Assembly (NCBI GenBank): GCA_902494565.1
Contig: CABUTN010000001.1
Span: 62,001-126,000, forward strand
Direction: 5' to 3'
Source: an uncultured Collinsella sp.
GTDB taxonomy: Bacteria > Actinomycetota > Coriobacteriia > Coriobacteriales > Coriobacteriaceae
DNA: 64,000 bases
Position numbers and translations under genes: made by a program. The notes beneath the pieces were generated by a model that did not search any database, was not told the DNA's origin, and saw only the letters and a list, made by a program, of their open reading frames with translations. Of this stretch, positions 31,236 to 39,817 are shown in pieces; the first letter of the stretch is position 1; each line of letters begins with the position of its first letter.

Positions 31236-33014
31236 ATGGACGCCATCGTAAAGATGCTCGAAAAGCATCAACCGTTCTTCGAGAAGATCTCGAGAAACAT
31301 CTACCTCCAGGCCATCAAAGACGGATTCCTTGGGTGCATGCCCATCGTCCTTACCTCTTCGATCTTTCTGCTGATCGCCACCCTTCCCGGCGTAGTTGGA
31401 ATCACGTTGCCCCAGCCGCTCATCGACTGGTGCAACAAGCTGTACAACTTCACCATGGGCGTCATGGGCATCATGGTTGCCGGCACCACCGCCAAGAACT
31501 TTACGGCTTCCATGAACCGTCGCATGCCCGCCGGCAAGGTGCTCAACGACGGCTCCACCATGGTTGCCGCCCAGTGCAGCATGCTGCTGCTCGCTGTTAC
31601 GCAGTTCACCACCAAGTTCAACGGCTCCGAGCTTTCTGTCTTCGATTGCACCAGCATGGGTACGCGCGGTCTGTTCTCGGCCTATATCGCCGCGTTCATT
31701 ACCGTGTGGGTCTATAAGTTCTGCGTCTCGCGCGATCTGACCATTAAGCTGCCCAAGGAGGTTCCGGGCGCCATCGCACAGAACTTCCGCGACATCATCC
31801 CCTTCGGTGGCGCTGTCATCATTTGCGGCATCATCGATGTGGTTGTGCGCAACCTCATGGGCGTTCCGTTCTCCGAGCTGCTTATCAAACTGCTCTCCCC
31901 GCTCTTCACTGCGGCAGAGACCTACCCCGGACTCATCCTTATTCAGGCAGCCACCGCGTTCTTCTGGTTCATCGGTGTCCACGGCCCTTCGATTGTCCAG
32001 CCGGGCATCGACCCCATCCGTCTTGCCAACCAGGCCGAGAACCTGCAGGTTCTGCTGGCCGGTGGCCACCCCGCCCACTCCCTCACCTTTAACATGTCGC
32101 TCGTGGGTGAGTTCGGCGGCACCGGCGCCACGTTCATCGTTCCGCTTCTGCTGATTCTCTTTATGAAGTCCAAGCAGCTCAAAGCCGTCGGTAAGGCCTC
32201 GATTGTTCCTGTTGCCTTCGCCGTCAACGAACCGCTGCTCTTTGGCGCGCCCATGATCCTCAACCCCTACATGCTCATCCCCTTTGTTGCCGCCGGCTGC
32301 GTCAACGTAAGTGTTGCCAAGTTCTTTATCGACAACGTGGGCATGAACGGCTTCTCCTTCGTGGTGCCTTGGGCTACCCCTGCCCCCATCGGCATCTTCA
32401 TCACCACGAACTTCCAGCTTATCGCCCTGGTATTTGTCGCGATCATCATCTTGCTGGACGCCATCATCTACCTGCCGTTCTTGAAGGCATACGATAAGCT
32501 GCTCTGCGACCAGGAAGCCGAGCGCGCCGCCGAGCTGGGTCTCGAGTCCGATGGTGCTGCCACCATCGCCGCCAGCACCTCTGCGCCCGCTGTCGAGCAG
32601 GCTACCGCTTCCGTCGAGACGACTGTTGCCGCCGCCGACAACAAGCCTGTCGTCGATCAGCCCGAGCCCGCTGCCGATGCATCCGCCAAGAAGGATGTCG
32701 ATGGCCTGAAGGTCCTCGTCCTGTGCGCCGGCGCCGGCACCTCTGCCATGCTCGCCAACGCCATCAAGGAAGGTGCCGCACAGACCGGAGAGAACATCGC
32801 TTCCTCCGCAGGCGCCTATGGCCAGCACACTGCCGTCATGGATCAGTACGACGTTATCGTGCTTGCCCCGCAGGTCCGTAGCTACTACAACGACATGAAG
32901 GCCGACACCGATCGCCTGGGCATTAAGCTGCTCGCCCCGCGCGGCAAGGAATATATCGACCTTACCCGCGACCCCGCTGGCGCCATCAAGTGGCTCCGCG
33001 AGAACCTCGACTAG
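31236..33014 (+). CDS. PTS lactose/cellobiose-family EIICB permease, third paralogue
   Basis: This 592-aa permease starts MDAIVKMLEKHQPFFEKISR. The EIIC domain contains AATAFFWFIGVHGPSIVQPG and AVNEPLLFGAPMILNP. A long acidic/Ala/Val linker (about 430-485) leads to the EIIB domain with Cys497 in VLVLCAGAGTSAMLAN. It lacks EIIA. AAGGAGCTCT precedes the start. It is the first gene of a two-gene operon with the GH1 gene at 33091, divergent from LacI-4. Confidence 0.93.
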   Translation: MDAIVKMLEKHQPFFEKISRNIYLQAIKDGFLGCMPIVLTSSIFLLIATLPGVVGITLPQPLIDWCNKLYNFTMGVMGIMVAGTTAKNFTASMNRRMPAGKVLNDGSTMVAAQCSMLLLAVTQFTTKFNGSELSVFDCTSMGTRGLFSAYIAAFITVWVYKFCVSRDLTIKLPKEVPGAIAQNFRDIIPFGGAVIICGIIDVVVRNLMGVPFSELLIKLLSPLFTAAETYPGLILIQAATAFFWFIGVHGPSIVQPGIDPIRLANQAENLQVLLAGGHPAHSLTFNMSLVGEFGGTGATFIVPLLLILFMKSKQLKAVGKASIVPVAFAVNEPLLFGAPMILNPYMLIPFVAAGCVNVSVAKFFIDNVGMNGFSFVVPWATPAPIGIFITTNFQLIALVFVAIIILLDAIIYLPFLKAYDKLLCDQEAERAAELGLESDGAATIAASTSAPAVEQATASVETTVAAADNKPVVDQPEPAADASAKKDVDGLKVLVLCAGAGTSAMLANAIKEGAAQTGENIASSAGAYGQHTAVMDQYDVIVLAPQVRSYYNDMKADTDRLGIKLLAPRGKEYIDLTRDPAGAIKWLRENLD

Positions 33015-33030
33015 GTTCCTCCCTCTGTTG

Positions 33031-33057
33031 GTGCCCGGATCCCCAGTTCGGGCACCT
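33031..33057 (+). promoter_or_regulatory. intercistronic hairpin in the third cassette
   Basis: GGTGCCCG (33031-33038) pairs with CGGGCACC (33050-33057) between the EIICB and GH1 genes, without a clear T tract. Confidence 0.65.
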
Positions 33058-33090
33058 CTCCCTATTCGAATCCCACAGAAAGGATGACTC

Positions 33091-34512
33091 ATGACCAACC
33101 CCATGCAGTTCCCCGACGGCTTTGTGTTTGGCGGCGCCACCGCCGCTTACCAGGTTGAGGGCGAGACCCGCACGCACGGCAAGGGCAAAGTGCCCTGGGA
33201 CGATTTCCTGGCAGCTCAGGGTCGCTTCTCCCCCGATCCCGCAAGCGATTTCTACAACAAGTACCCGGTCGATATCGACCTGTGCCAGCGCTTCGGCATC
33301 AACGGTATCCGCGTCTCCATCGCTTGGAGCCGCATCTTCCCCAACGGCACTGGCGAGATCAACCACGAGGGTGTCGCCTACTATCATGAGCTTTTCGCCA
33401 CCTGCAACAAAGCCGGCGTTATCCCCTATGTCACGCTCGATCACTTTGATACGCCCGAGGCCTTTTACCAGGACGGCGGCGAGGGCTTCCTGACGCGCAC
33501 GACGATCGACGCCTTTGTCGAGTACGCCAAGTTCTGCTTTGCCGAGTTCACCGAGGTCAAGCACTGGTTCACGTTTAACGAGATTCCCGCAACCGCCGAG
33601 GGCAGCTTTATCGTCGGCAACTGGCCGCACGGCGAGAAGTATCGCCTGGACAAGGCCTTCCAGCTCATGCACAACATGATGGTGGCCCACGCCAAGGCTG
33701 TCGTCGCCTTCCATGAGGGCGGCTTTGAGGGTGAGATCGGCATTGTCCAGAACCTGGAGCCCAAGTATCCCCTCGATCCCAACAGCGCTGCCGACTGCGA
33801 GGCCGCCCGCATGGCCGACGTCATCAACAACCGCTGGGTACTCGACGCCACCTTCCGTGGCCACTATGCAGCCGACACCATGGAGGCTGCGACCAAGCTT
33901 GCCCATATCGCCGGCGGCGAGCTCGACGTCCGCGACGAGGACATCGCCGCGCTGACCGCCGCGCTCCCCTACAACGATTGCCTGGGCGTCAACACCTACA
34001 AGTGCCAGTTCCTGCGTGCCGCCGAGGGCGAAAACGACATCAACCACAATGGCACCGGCGACAAGGGCTCCTCGCGCTGGTTCCTCAAGGGCGTGGGCGA
34101 GTCATGCGTGCGCGAAGGCGTTCCCACCACCGATTGGGACTGGATCATCTATCCCGAGGGCCTCTACGACCTGCTGCTCCGCATTAAGAACGATTACCCC
34201 AACTACAAGAAGATCTACATCACCGAGAACGGCATGGGCTATAAGGACGACTTCGAGGACGGCTTTATCGATGACGCCCCTCGCATCGACTACATGCGTC
34301 AGCATCTCGCATGGATCCTCAAGGCAATCGACGGCGGCGTGAACGTCGACGGTTACTTCGTGTGGTCGCTGCAGGACCAGTTCTCCTGGACCAACGGCTA
34401 TAACAAGCGCTATGGCCTGTTCTACATCGACTTTGAGACCCAGAAGCGCTATCCCAAGGCGAGCGCGTACTGGTACAAGAACGTCTCGGAGACCGGCCTG
34501 CTTATGGCCTAA
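33091..34512 (+). CDS. GH1 6-phospho-beta-galactosidase, third paralogue
   Basis: This GH1 enzyme has 473 aa. The acid/base is Glu164 in FTFNE and the nucleophile Glu379 in ITENG. The signature SWTNGYNKRYG is the same as in LacG. It is clearly closer to the lacG product (shared PDGFVFGGATAAYQVEGETR-type start) than to the second paralogue, with differences in the loops around residues 110-135 (FYQDGGEGFLTRTT). It hydrolyses the phosphorylated beta-galactoside imported by the EIICB before it. AAAGGATGACTC precedes the start. Confidence 0.92.
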   Translation: MTNPMQFPDGFVFGGATAAYQVEGETRTHGKGKVPWDDFLAAQGRFSPDPASDFYNKYPVDIDLCQRFGINGIRVSIAWSRIFPNGTGEINHEGVAYYHELFATCNKAGVIPYVTLDHFDTPEAFYQDGGEGFLTRTTIDAFVEYAKFCFAEFTEVKHWFTFNEIPATAEGSFIVGNWPHGEKYRLDKAFQLMHNMMVAHAKAVVAFHEGGFEGEIGIVQNLEPKYPLDPNSAADCEAARMADVINNRWVLDATFRGHYAADTMEAATKLAHIAGGELDVRDEDIAALTAALPYNDCLGVNTYKCQFLRAAEGENDINHNGTGDKGSSRWFLKGVGESCVREGVPTTDWDWIIYPEGLYDLLLRIKNDYPNYKKIYITENGMGYKDDFEDGFIDDAPRIDYMRQHLAWILKAIDGGVNVDGYFVWSLQDQFSWTNGYNKRYGLFYIDFETQKRYPKASAYWYKNVSETGLLMA

Positions 34513-34534
34513 CTTTTGCCGCATACCCCCTGTC

Positions 34535-34581
34535 GGCCGCATGCGAATCCCTCCACGGGTTCGCATGCGGCCTATTTTTTT
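34535..34581 (+). terminator. terminator after the third GH1 gene
   Basis: GGCCGCATGCGA (34535-34546) pairs with TCGCATGCGGCC (34561-34572), followed by TATTTTTTTG. Confidence 0.92.
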
Positions 34582-34599
34582 GCTCGGCCCGTGCAGGCC

Positions 34600-34742
34600 G
34601 TTTGTCTCGATTTGTAACATCTAGCAGGGATTTTCAATCCTAACTGTTATAGATTTAGACGAACGGGCGACCAGGGCTGAAAGATCTCAATCTGTAACAC
34701 GTAGCCCACTTTTAACCGTCTAACTGTTACAGATCAAGACAA
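34600..34742. repeat. double-palindrome intergenic element, copy 3
   Basis: Same architecture as copies 1 and 2: TTTGTCTCGATTTGTAACAT with CTGTTATAGATTTAGACGAA (slightly decayed), then ATCTCAATCTGTAACACGTA with GTTACAGATCAAGACAAT. Interior CCCACTTTTAACCGTCTA. Here the next gene is co-directional (fic), unlike the other copies. Confidence 0.82.
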
Positions 34743-34794
34743 TAAGATAGTCAAATCCGAACTTTCCAAGCAGTTATGAACCATGGTTTCCAGT

Positions 34795-34869
34795 TTTCGG
34801 TATCACGAACATACTTTCGGTATCATTTAATGGTATTATGATATCGAAAGTATGTTCGTGATACCGAAA
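34795..34869. promoter_or_regulatory. 32-bp-arm palindrome at the fic promoter
   Basis: The arms 34795-34826 and 34838-34869 are inverted repeats with one mismatch, separated by TTAATGGTATT. The units TTTCGGTATCA and GAACATAC recur within the arms. The right arm ends eight bases before the fic start and includes its ribosome binding site (GAAAGGAG), so binding or folding here would control fic directly. Confidence 0.8.
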
Positions 34870-34877
34870 GGAGCCGC

Positions 34878-36110
34878 ATGCGCCAGTTCGATTACACCAC
34901 AGTCCCAGCGGAACTCGAAGCAACTCCAATCACCAACCTCCTCCTCTCGATACGCGAGCATAAAGGCCGTCAGCTTGCTCTGAGTCAAGTCAAACCCGAG
35001 CTTCTATCGTCCCTAATGGAGGAGGCTAAGATCCAAAGCACCCGATCCTCCAACGGACTTGAAGGAATTGTTACCACCCAAAAAAGACTCAAAGCGATCA
35101 TGGCGTATTCCGCCAAGCCAAGCTCCCGCGCAGAGGAAGAAATCGCTGGATACCGAGATGTGCTGTCGCTTATTCACGAGCAACACGATTCCATTCCAGT
35201 AACGCCATCGGTCATTCTGCAGTTGCATCGTGACCTCATGGCGCACACGGCAATCTCGTATGGAGGCCATTGGAAAGATGGCGATAACGAAATCGTCTCC
35301 ATTGACGATCAAGGTAATCGATTTGTGCGCTTTAGGCCCCCTTCGGCTCTAGCAACCCCGGGACTTATTAAAGAAGCCTGCCAGTCCCTCAACGATGCTT
35401 TATCTCGCCAAGTTTGCGATCCCCTCCTTATATCGCTCCGCTTTATCTTCGATTTTGTTAGCATTCATCCCTTCAACGATGGTAATGGCAGGATGAGCCG
35501 GCTCCTTACAACGCTGCTGCTCGAAAAGACTGGATACGATGTTGCGCGTTACATCAGCATCGAACGACTTATTGAAGACAACAAAGCGCTTTACTACAAC
35601 GCCCTCGCTGCAAGCTCCACTGGATGGAATGAAAATCAAAACACCGAAGTACCCTTTATCCGTTTCATGCTCGGAACAACCCTGGCCGCCTACCGACAGC
35701 TCGAGCAGCGTACCTTAATTGAATCAAGCACTCGTCCCATGTCGAAGCAAGCGCGCATCGCTGTTCTATTTCAACAGAGACCCGGCGTCATTAAGAAATC
35801 CGACATCCGGTCCAGCTGCCCCGATATCAGCGAGGTAACCGTTAAACGAACCCTCGGCCAGCTTGTTAGTTGCAGCGCAATCGAAAAAACAGGAGCGGGT
35901 CGTTCGACGGGCTACATACTCAAAGACGTCCATGCTCTAGAACTATTCTTGCAAGCCACAATACCCGATGGCGAGGCCGCAATAACAAAAGAGGCTTCAA
36001 AGGATAAGCTCCTTGAACGTGTAAACCACGCCGAGGATGAAAGCAGAGAAGGGCTCTATGAAGACTACGATTCATTCTCAAGGGACATAAAGACGAGATA
36101 CGGAGTCTAG
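34878..36110 (+). CDS. Fic-domain protein (AMP transferase family)
   Basis: The protein has 410 aa. The Fic active-site motif HPFNDGNGR is at 197-205 (His197 catalytic), so it should be able to transfer AMP or a similar group from a nucleotide to a target protein. An inhibitory motif of the (S/T)xxxE(G/N) type occurs N-terminally, SNGLEG at 58-63, placing it among Fic proteins held off by an internal helix (Glu62). A Fic N-terminal region and a C-terminal winged helix (about 285-355: KKSDIRSSCPDISEVTVKRT) complete the common Fic/DNA-binding layout, consistent with autoregulation at the palindrome upstream. Lower GC and codon use differ from the lac genes, suggesting transfer. No partner antitoxin gene is next to it. 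Confidence 0.92.
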   Translation: MRQFDYTTVPAELEATPITNLLLSIREHKGRQLALSQVKPELLSSLMEEAKIQSTRSSNGLEGIVTTQKRLKAIMAYSAKPSSRAEEEIAGYRDVLSLIHEQHDSIPVTPSVILQLHRDLMAHTAISYGGHWKDGDNEIVSIDDQGNRFVRFRPPSALATPGLIKEACQSLNDALSRQVCDPLLISLRFIFDFVSIHPFNDGNGRMSRLLTTLLLEKTGYDVARYISIERLIEDNKALYYNALAASSTGWNENQNTEVPFIRFMLGTTLAAYRQLEQRTLIESSTRPMSKQARIAVLFQQRPGVIKKSDIRSSCPDISEVTVKRTLGQLVSCSAIEKTGAGRSTGYILKDVHALELFLQATIPDGEAAITKEASKDKLLERVNHAEDESREGLYEDYDSFSRDIKTRYGV

Positions 36111-36215
36111 TCATATCTCAGAATAGCCTAATCCTTGTTGCCCAAAGTTATTTGCGCGTCATTGTGAAGCGGTAACCCCGCGCTGGCAAGGGCAAAAGTC
36201 CTCCTGCTGCGCTAG

Positions 36216-36653
36216 CTAGCAAATGACCTGCGCGTGTTCCTCGATGGCGGCACGGTCCTCGGCGGCAATACCCGGCTCACATACCACGGCGTCCAGGCTG
36301 TCCAGGCGGCAGAAAGTGTAGAAGTCGCGCCTGCCCATCCTGCTGGAGTCGGCAATCAGATAGCGCGCATCGGCCTTGCTAAAGGCGAACTGCTGGATGC
36401 GGCCCTCGTCCATGTTGGACGTGGACACGTCGCCGTCCAGAATGCCGTTGGCACCGATAAACGCCGTGTCAATCCCTAGTGCGCGCAGGGCATCCTCGGC
36501 CATGGGGCCCACAAAGGCGGCGGTGCGGCGACGGTACATGCCGCCCACCGGGCACAGCTCGCAATCCTCGCGCGCCTCGAGCAGGCTAAAGGCCGAAAGC
36601 GAATTGGCCACATAGATGGAAGACAGTTTGTCGGTGACTCGGAGAGCGCCAAT
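36216..36653 (-). pseudogene. truncated DeoR-family regulator remnant
   Basis: The reading frame covers only the C-terminal sensor half of a DeoR protein (LLEAREDCELCPVGGMYRRR to IEEHAQVIC). It closely matches residues 130-254 of the intact DeoR at 40810-41574. Upstream the frame continues as ALRVTDKLSSIYVANSLSAF and stops at about 36653 with no helix-turn-helix and no start signal. Similarity to the intact copy also extends past the stop codon to about 36150. It is a decayed duplicate. Confidence 0.85.
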
Positions 36654-36703
36654 GCGATCTCACGACGGTTGCGCGCATTGTCTCAATTAGATACTCAACG
36701 AAA

Positions 36704-36738
36704 TACGGCCCCGCAGCTCAATAAGCTGCGGGGCCGTA
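36704..36738 (-). terminator. terminator after the fourth EIICB
   Basis: TACGGCCCCGCAGCT (36704-36718) pairs with AGCTGCGGGGCCGTA (36724-36738); on the minus strand TTTCG follows. Confidence 0.88.
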
Positions 36739-36773
36739 CCATACACCGACGAATCAACGACGAAGTGCATCCA

Positions 36774-38468
36774 CTATTTGGCCAGCTCCTGAACGATCCA
36801 GTCAATTGCACCTTCGGGATCGTTGGTAAGGTCGATATACTCCTTGCCCCTTGTGGTGAGCAGTTTAATTCCAAGGCGATCGGTATCGGCCTTCATAGCG
36901 TCATAGTACATGCGTGCCTGGGGCGCCAGAACAATCACGTTGTACTGATCCATCGTCTCATAGTGGCTTCCGTACGCACCGGACTGAGAAACCAGATCGA
37001 TACCCTTAGCAGCGGCACCTTCGCGAAGAGCATTTGCCAAGAGAGTCGAAGTGCCGGCACCCTGGCAAAGCACAAGCACGCGGATCTGCTCCGCCTTGTC
37101 CTTTACCGCCTCGAGAGCTTTTGCGACATTTTCCTGTGCGGCAATAGCATCTGCATCCGAGGTTCCTGCAGTCTCCTTTGCAGACTCTTCCAAACAAAGC
37201 TGATGGTCATACGCCTTGCAGAACGGATAGTAAATCACAAAGTCGACGACCAACAGCACTGCCATCAATACGAGAGAACGCAGATCGAGACCCGTGGTGA
37301 GGAACGCACCAATTGGGCCGGGAAGCGCCCACGGCATGGTATACATGGGGGCGTTCATTCCAATGACGTCAATGAAAAATTTACCGATAATGGCGTTGAC
37401 CATAGGAGCCACTAGGAAGGGCACGAACATATAGGGATTGAGAACAATCGGCATACCGAAGATAACGGGCTCGTTAACTCCAAAAATCACCGGGATAATC
37501 GATGCCTTGCCCATGGCTTTAAGCTGCTTGGAGCGCATAAACATGATCAGGATAATAGGAACGATGAACGTGCAGCCAGAACCGCCCAGACCGCCGATGA
37601 AGCTTGTAAAGTCCTGCGTGAGAGCAATTGACGGGTGTCCACCTGCTTGGAAAACCTCAAGATTGGTAACGGTATTGCCGTAGAGCGCAGCATTGATCGG
37701 ACTCATGACAACCGAAGCACCGTGGATACCCATAAATTGGAAAAGCGCGACCGCGCCTTCGATAAGCGCCATGCCAGGATAGGTGTCGACCGCGGAGAAC
37801 AGCGGCGAGATGAGAGCGGATACCAAATTGGCGAACGGCACAGCAAGCAGCTTGCGGCTCGCAAGATCGATAAAAGCGCACGCAAGGATCGAAAACCCAA
37901 ATGCAAAGATATCGCGAAAACTCTGCGCAATAGAGCCAGGGACCTCTTTGGGAAGCTTGATCGTCACATTATGGCTAATGCACACCTTATAGATATTAAC
38001 GGTCAAGAATGCGGCTACGAACGCAGCGAGAAAACCCTTGGTTCCCATATAGCCGGTTTCAAAAACAGATGTATCTGCTCCGCCAATCGAGACAACATCG
38101 TTCGTCACCGATAGCAAGAGCATGCCGCACATGGCACAAACCATGCACGAGGTGGGGTTGAGAGATTTACCCGAAGGCATGCGACGGTTCATCGACATGG
38201 CAAGTGAGCTCGCCGTGGTGCCGGCCACCATAATGCCAAGAAGTCCCATGGTATATGCATAGATTTTATTGAAGAAATCCAGCACCTCAGACGGAAGCGT
38301 GATGCCTACATAGGCAGGGAGCGTCGAAAGAAGAAGGAACAGGCTCGAGAACAGCACAATTGGCATATTCGAGAGAAAGCCATCCTTAATCGCCACCAGA
38401 TAAATGTTCCTCGAGATTTTGTCGAAGAGGGGCTGGTGTTTTTCAAGGAATTTGACGATAGCGTCCAT
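36774..38468 (-). CDS. PTS lactose/cellobiose-family EIICB permease, fourth paralogue
   Basis: This 564-aa permease begins MDAIVKFLEKHQPLFDKISR. The EIIC domain shows MALIEGAVALFQFMGIHGAS and GVNEPVIFGMPIVLNPYMFV (variants of the usual NEPLLFGAP); the EIIB domain has Cys468 in VLVLCQGAGTSTLLAN. Differences at the NEP motif and MGIHGAS region suggest a different substrate. It has no GH1 partner. Instead it is divergent from a conserved protein of unknown function and a GntR regulator. The start at 38468 follows AAAGGATGTGTT; the longer in-frame reading is not supported. Lower GC than the lac cassettes. Confidence 0.92.
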   Translation of the reverse strand: MDAIVKFLEKHQPLFDKISRNIYLVAIKDGFLSNMPIVLFSSLFLLLSTLPAYVGITLPSEVLDFFNKIYAYTMGLLGIMVAGTTASSLAMSMNRRMPSGKSLNPTSCMVCAMCGMLLLSVTNDVVSIGGADTSVFETGYMGTKGFLAAFVAAFLTVNIYKVCISHNVTIKLPKEVPGSIAQSFRDIFAFGFSILACAFIDLASRKLLAVPFANLVSALISPLFSAVDTYPGMALIEGAVALFQFMGIHGASVVMSPINAALYGNTVTNLEVFQAGGHPSIALTQDFTSFIGGLGGSGCTFIVPIILIMFMRSKQLKAMGKASIIPVIFGVNEPVIFGMPIVLNPYMFVPFLVAPMVNAIIGKFFIDVIGMNAPMYTMPWALPGPIGAFLTTGLDLRSLVLMAVLLVVDFVIYYPFCKAYDHQLCLEESAKETAGTSDADAIAAQENVAKALEAVKDKAEQIRVLVLCQGAGTSTLLANALREGAAAKGIDLVSQSGAYGSHYETMDQYNVIVLAPQARMYYDAMKADTDRLGIKLLTTRGKEYIDLTNDPEGAIDWIVQELAK

Positions 38469-38824
38469 AACACATCCTTTCATGATTCCCGGGCACACAA
38501 CGATTTATCCGGACTCAACCGTCGTCGTCCCCGTTTGTATCCACTTATGTAAGTGAATACGTTCTTGTGCGAAATGTAATATCATTTGCGCGATTTGTCA
38601 TAACCAATTCTTTTTCCGCTTTGTCGATATGTCAAGAATTCAAATACTTATTCGGTGAACGGTAGTTGATTAATATAATGTTTTCCCAGCTAAAGGCTAT
38701 TTTTTCCGAGCAATACAATAAGCTTGCAACCGTTCACCGATTGGATATAACATATTGAATATATTGTTGTAACAATATTAGAGACAATGTCACAAGCCTG
38801 TCGTTCTAGTCAAAGGAAGTAACA
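38469..38824. promoter_or_regulatory. divergent control region with several palindromes
   Basis: This AT-rich 356-bp region has no gene. It contains CACTTATGTAAGTG (38540-38553), TCGGTGAACGGT (38652-38663) and ACCGTTCACCGA (38730-38741), which are ACCGT-N2-ACGGT-type sites in both orientations, and ATATTGTTGTAACAATAT (38761-38778), a good candidate operator for the GntR protein encoded downstream. Confidence 0.6.
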
Positions 38825-39745
38825 ATGCCCAAACGATTACTGAACATGTCCGCATCCGATTTTGCCGCCACGTCATCCATGGATCTAAAACAGGCAATTC
38901 TGGCTTCCGAGGGACGTACCATCATGGCGGAAAACGTACCCTCTTCCCAATTTCTCGGCGGCGTTACTAATGCAGAAATCGAACGTGCCGCAGGTGCCGA
39001 CCTGCTTCTGTTTAACGCGCTCGATGTGTTCGATCCAGTTATTGCCGGTATTCCAGATGATCTCAATGAAAACCCGGTCACTTGGGTGAAGCGAGCATGC
39101 GGAAGGCCCATTGGCGTCAATCTGGAGCCAGTTGATAACGAGGCAGAGATGTCTGAATCCCGAACGGAAATCCCCATGGGTCGTCGCGTCTCTCCCAAGA
39201 CCTTAGAAAAGGCTAACGAACTCGGATTTGATTTTATCTGCCTGACGGGCAACCCTGGAACCGGCGTCTCCAACGATGCAATCGCCCATTCGATTAAACT
39301 CTCCAAAGAGCATTTCAATGGCCTGGTCATAGCCGGAAAAATGCATGGAGCGGGCGTTGCGGAACCTGTCATGACGCTCGAAATTGCGCGCAAGTTTGTT
39401 GACCTCGGCGTCGATATCCTTCTCGTGCCAGCCCCCTACACCGTCCCTTGCTTCCAAGAAGCAGACCTGCGCGCCATCGTAGACTTTGTACGATCCCACA
39501 ACGTAGGCAAGTCAATTGAAGAAAAGGTTCTCGTCATGGCGGCGAACGGAACCAGTCAAGACTCCTGCGACAGCGAGACCATTAAGAAAATAGGCCTTGC
39601 AGCAAAAGCCGCTGGCGCTGACCTCCAACATATCGGGGACTCCATGAACGGTATTTGTCTGCCCCAGAATATCTTCACGCTTGGACAAGCCCTTCGTGGC
39701 TACAGGCATCAGATCGTCATGCTGAGCCGTTCTGTGATACGTTAA
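38825..39745 (+). CDS. conserved PTS-associated protein of unknown function (DUF7916-like, TIM-barrel-type)
   Basis: The protein has 306 aa and looks cytoplasmic. It starts MPKRLLNMSASDFAATSSMD, followed by ASEGRTIMAENVPSSQFLGG, IGVNLEPVDNE, LTGNPGTGVSN, IAGKMHGAGVAEP, ILLVPAPYTVP and LQHIGDSMNGICLPQNIFTL. The alternation of short beta-strand and helix motifs with Gly-rich loops suggests a TIM barrel like those of phosphosugar or phosphoenolpyruvate enzymes. I recall such proteins next to PTS genes in Firmicutes, but no reaction is established to my knowledge. It probably acts on the sugar phosphate made by the divergent EIICB. TCAAAGGAAG lies before the start. Confidence 0.75.
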   Translation: MPKRLLNMSASDFAATSSMDLKQAILASEGRTIMAENVPSSQFLGGVTNAEIERAAGADLLLFNALDVFDPVIAGIPDDLNENPVTWVKRACGRPIGVNLEPVDNEAEMSESRTEIPMGRRVSPKTLEKANELGFDFICLTGNPGTGVSNDAIAHSIKLSKEHFNGLVIAGKMHGAGVAEPVMTLEIARKFVDLGVDILLVPAPYTVPCFQEADLRAIVDFVRSHNVGKSIEEKVLVMAANGTSQDSCDSETIKKIGLAAKAAGADLQHIGDSMNGICLPQNIFTLGQALRGYRHQIVMLSRSVIR

Positions 39746-39817
39746 GGTTGTTGCGCTCAAGCTATATCCCGACCACGGCAATCATCAGATACCACCAACA
39801 TGCAAACTGAGGCTCCA

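Noticed and set aside
31146..33140. 664-codon minus-strand frame opposite the third EIICB
   Set aside because: Same reason: mirror of the permease codons, crosses the operator region.
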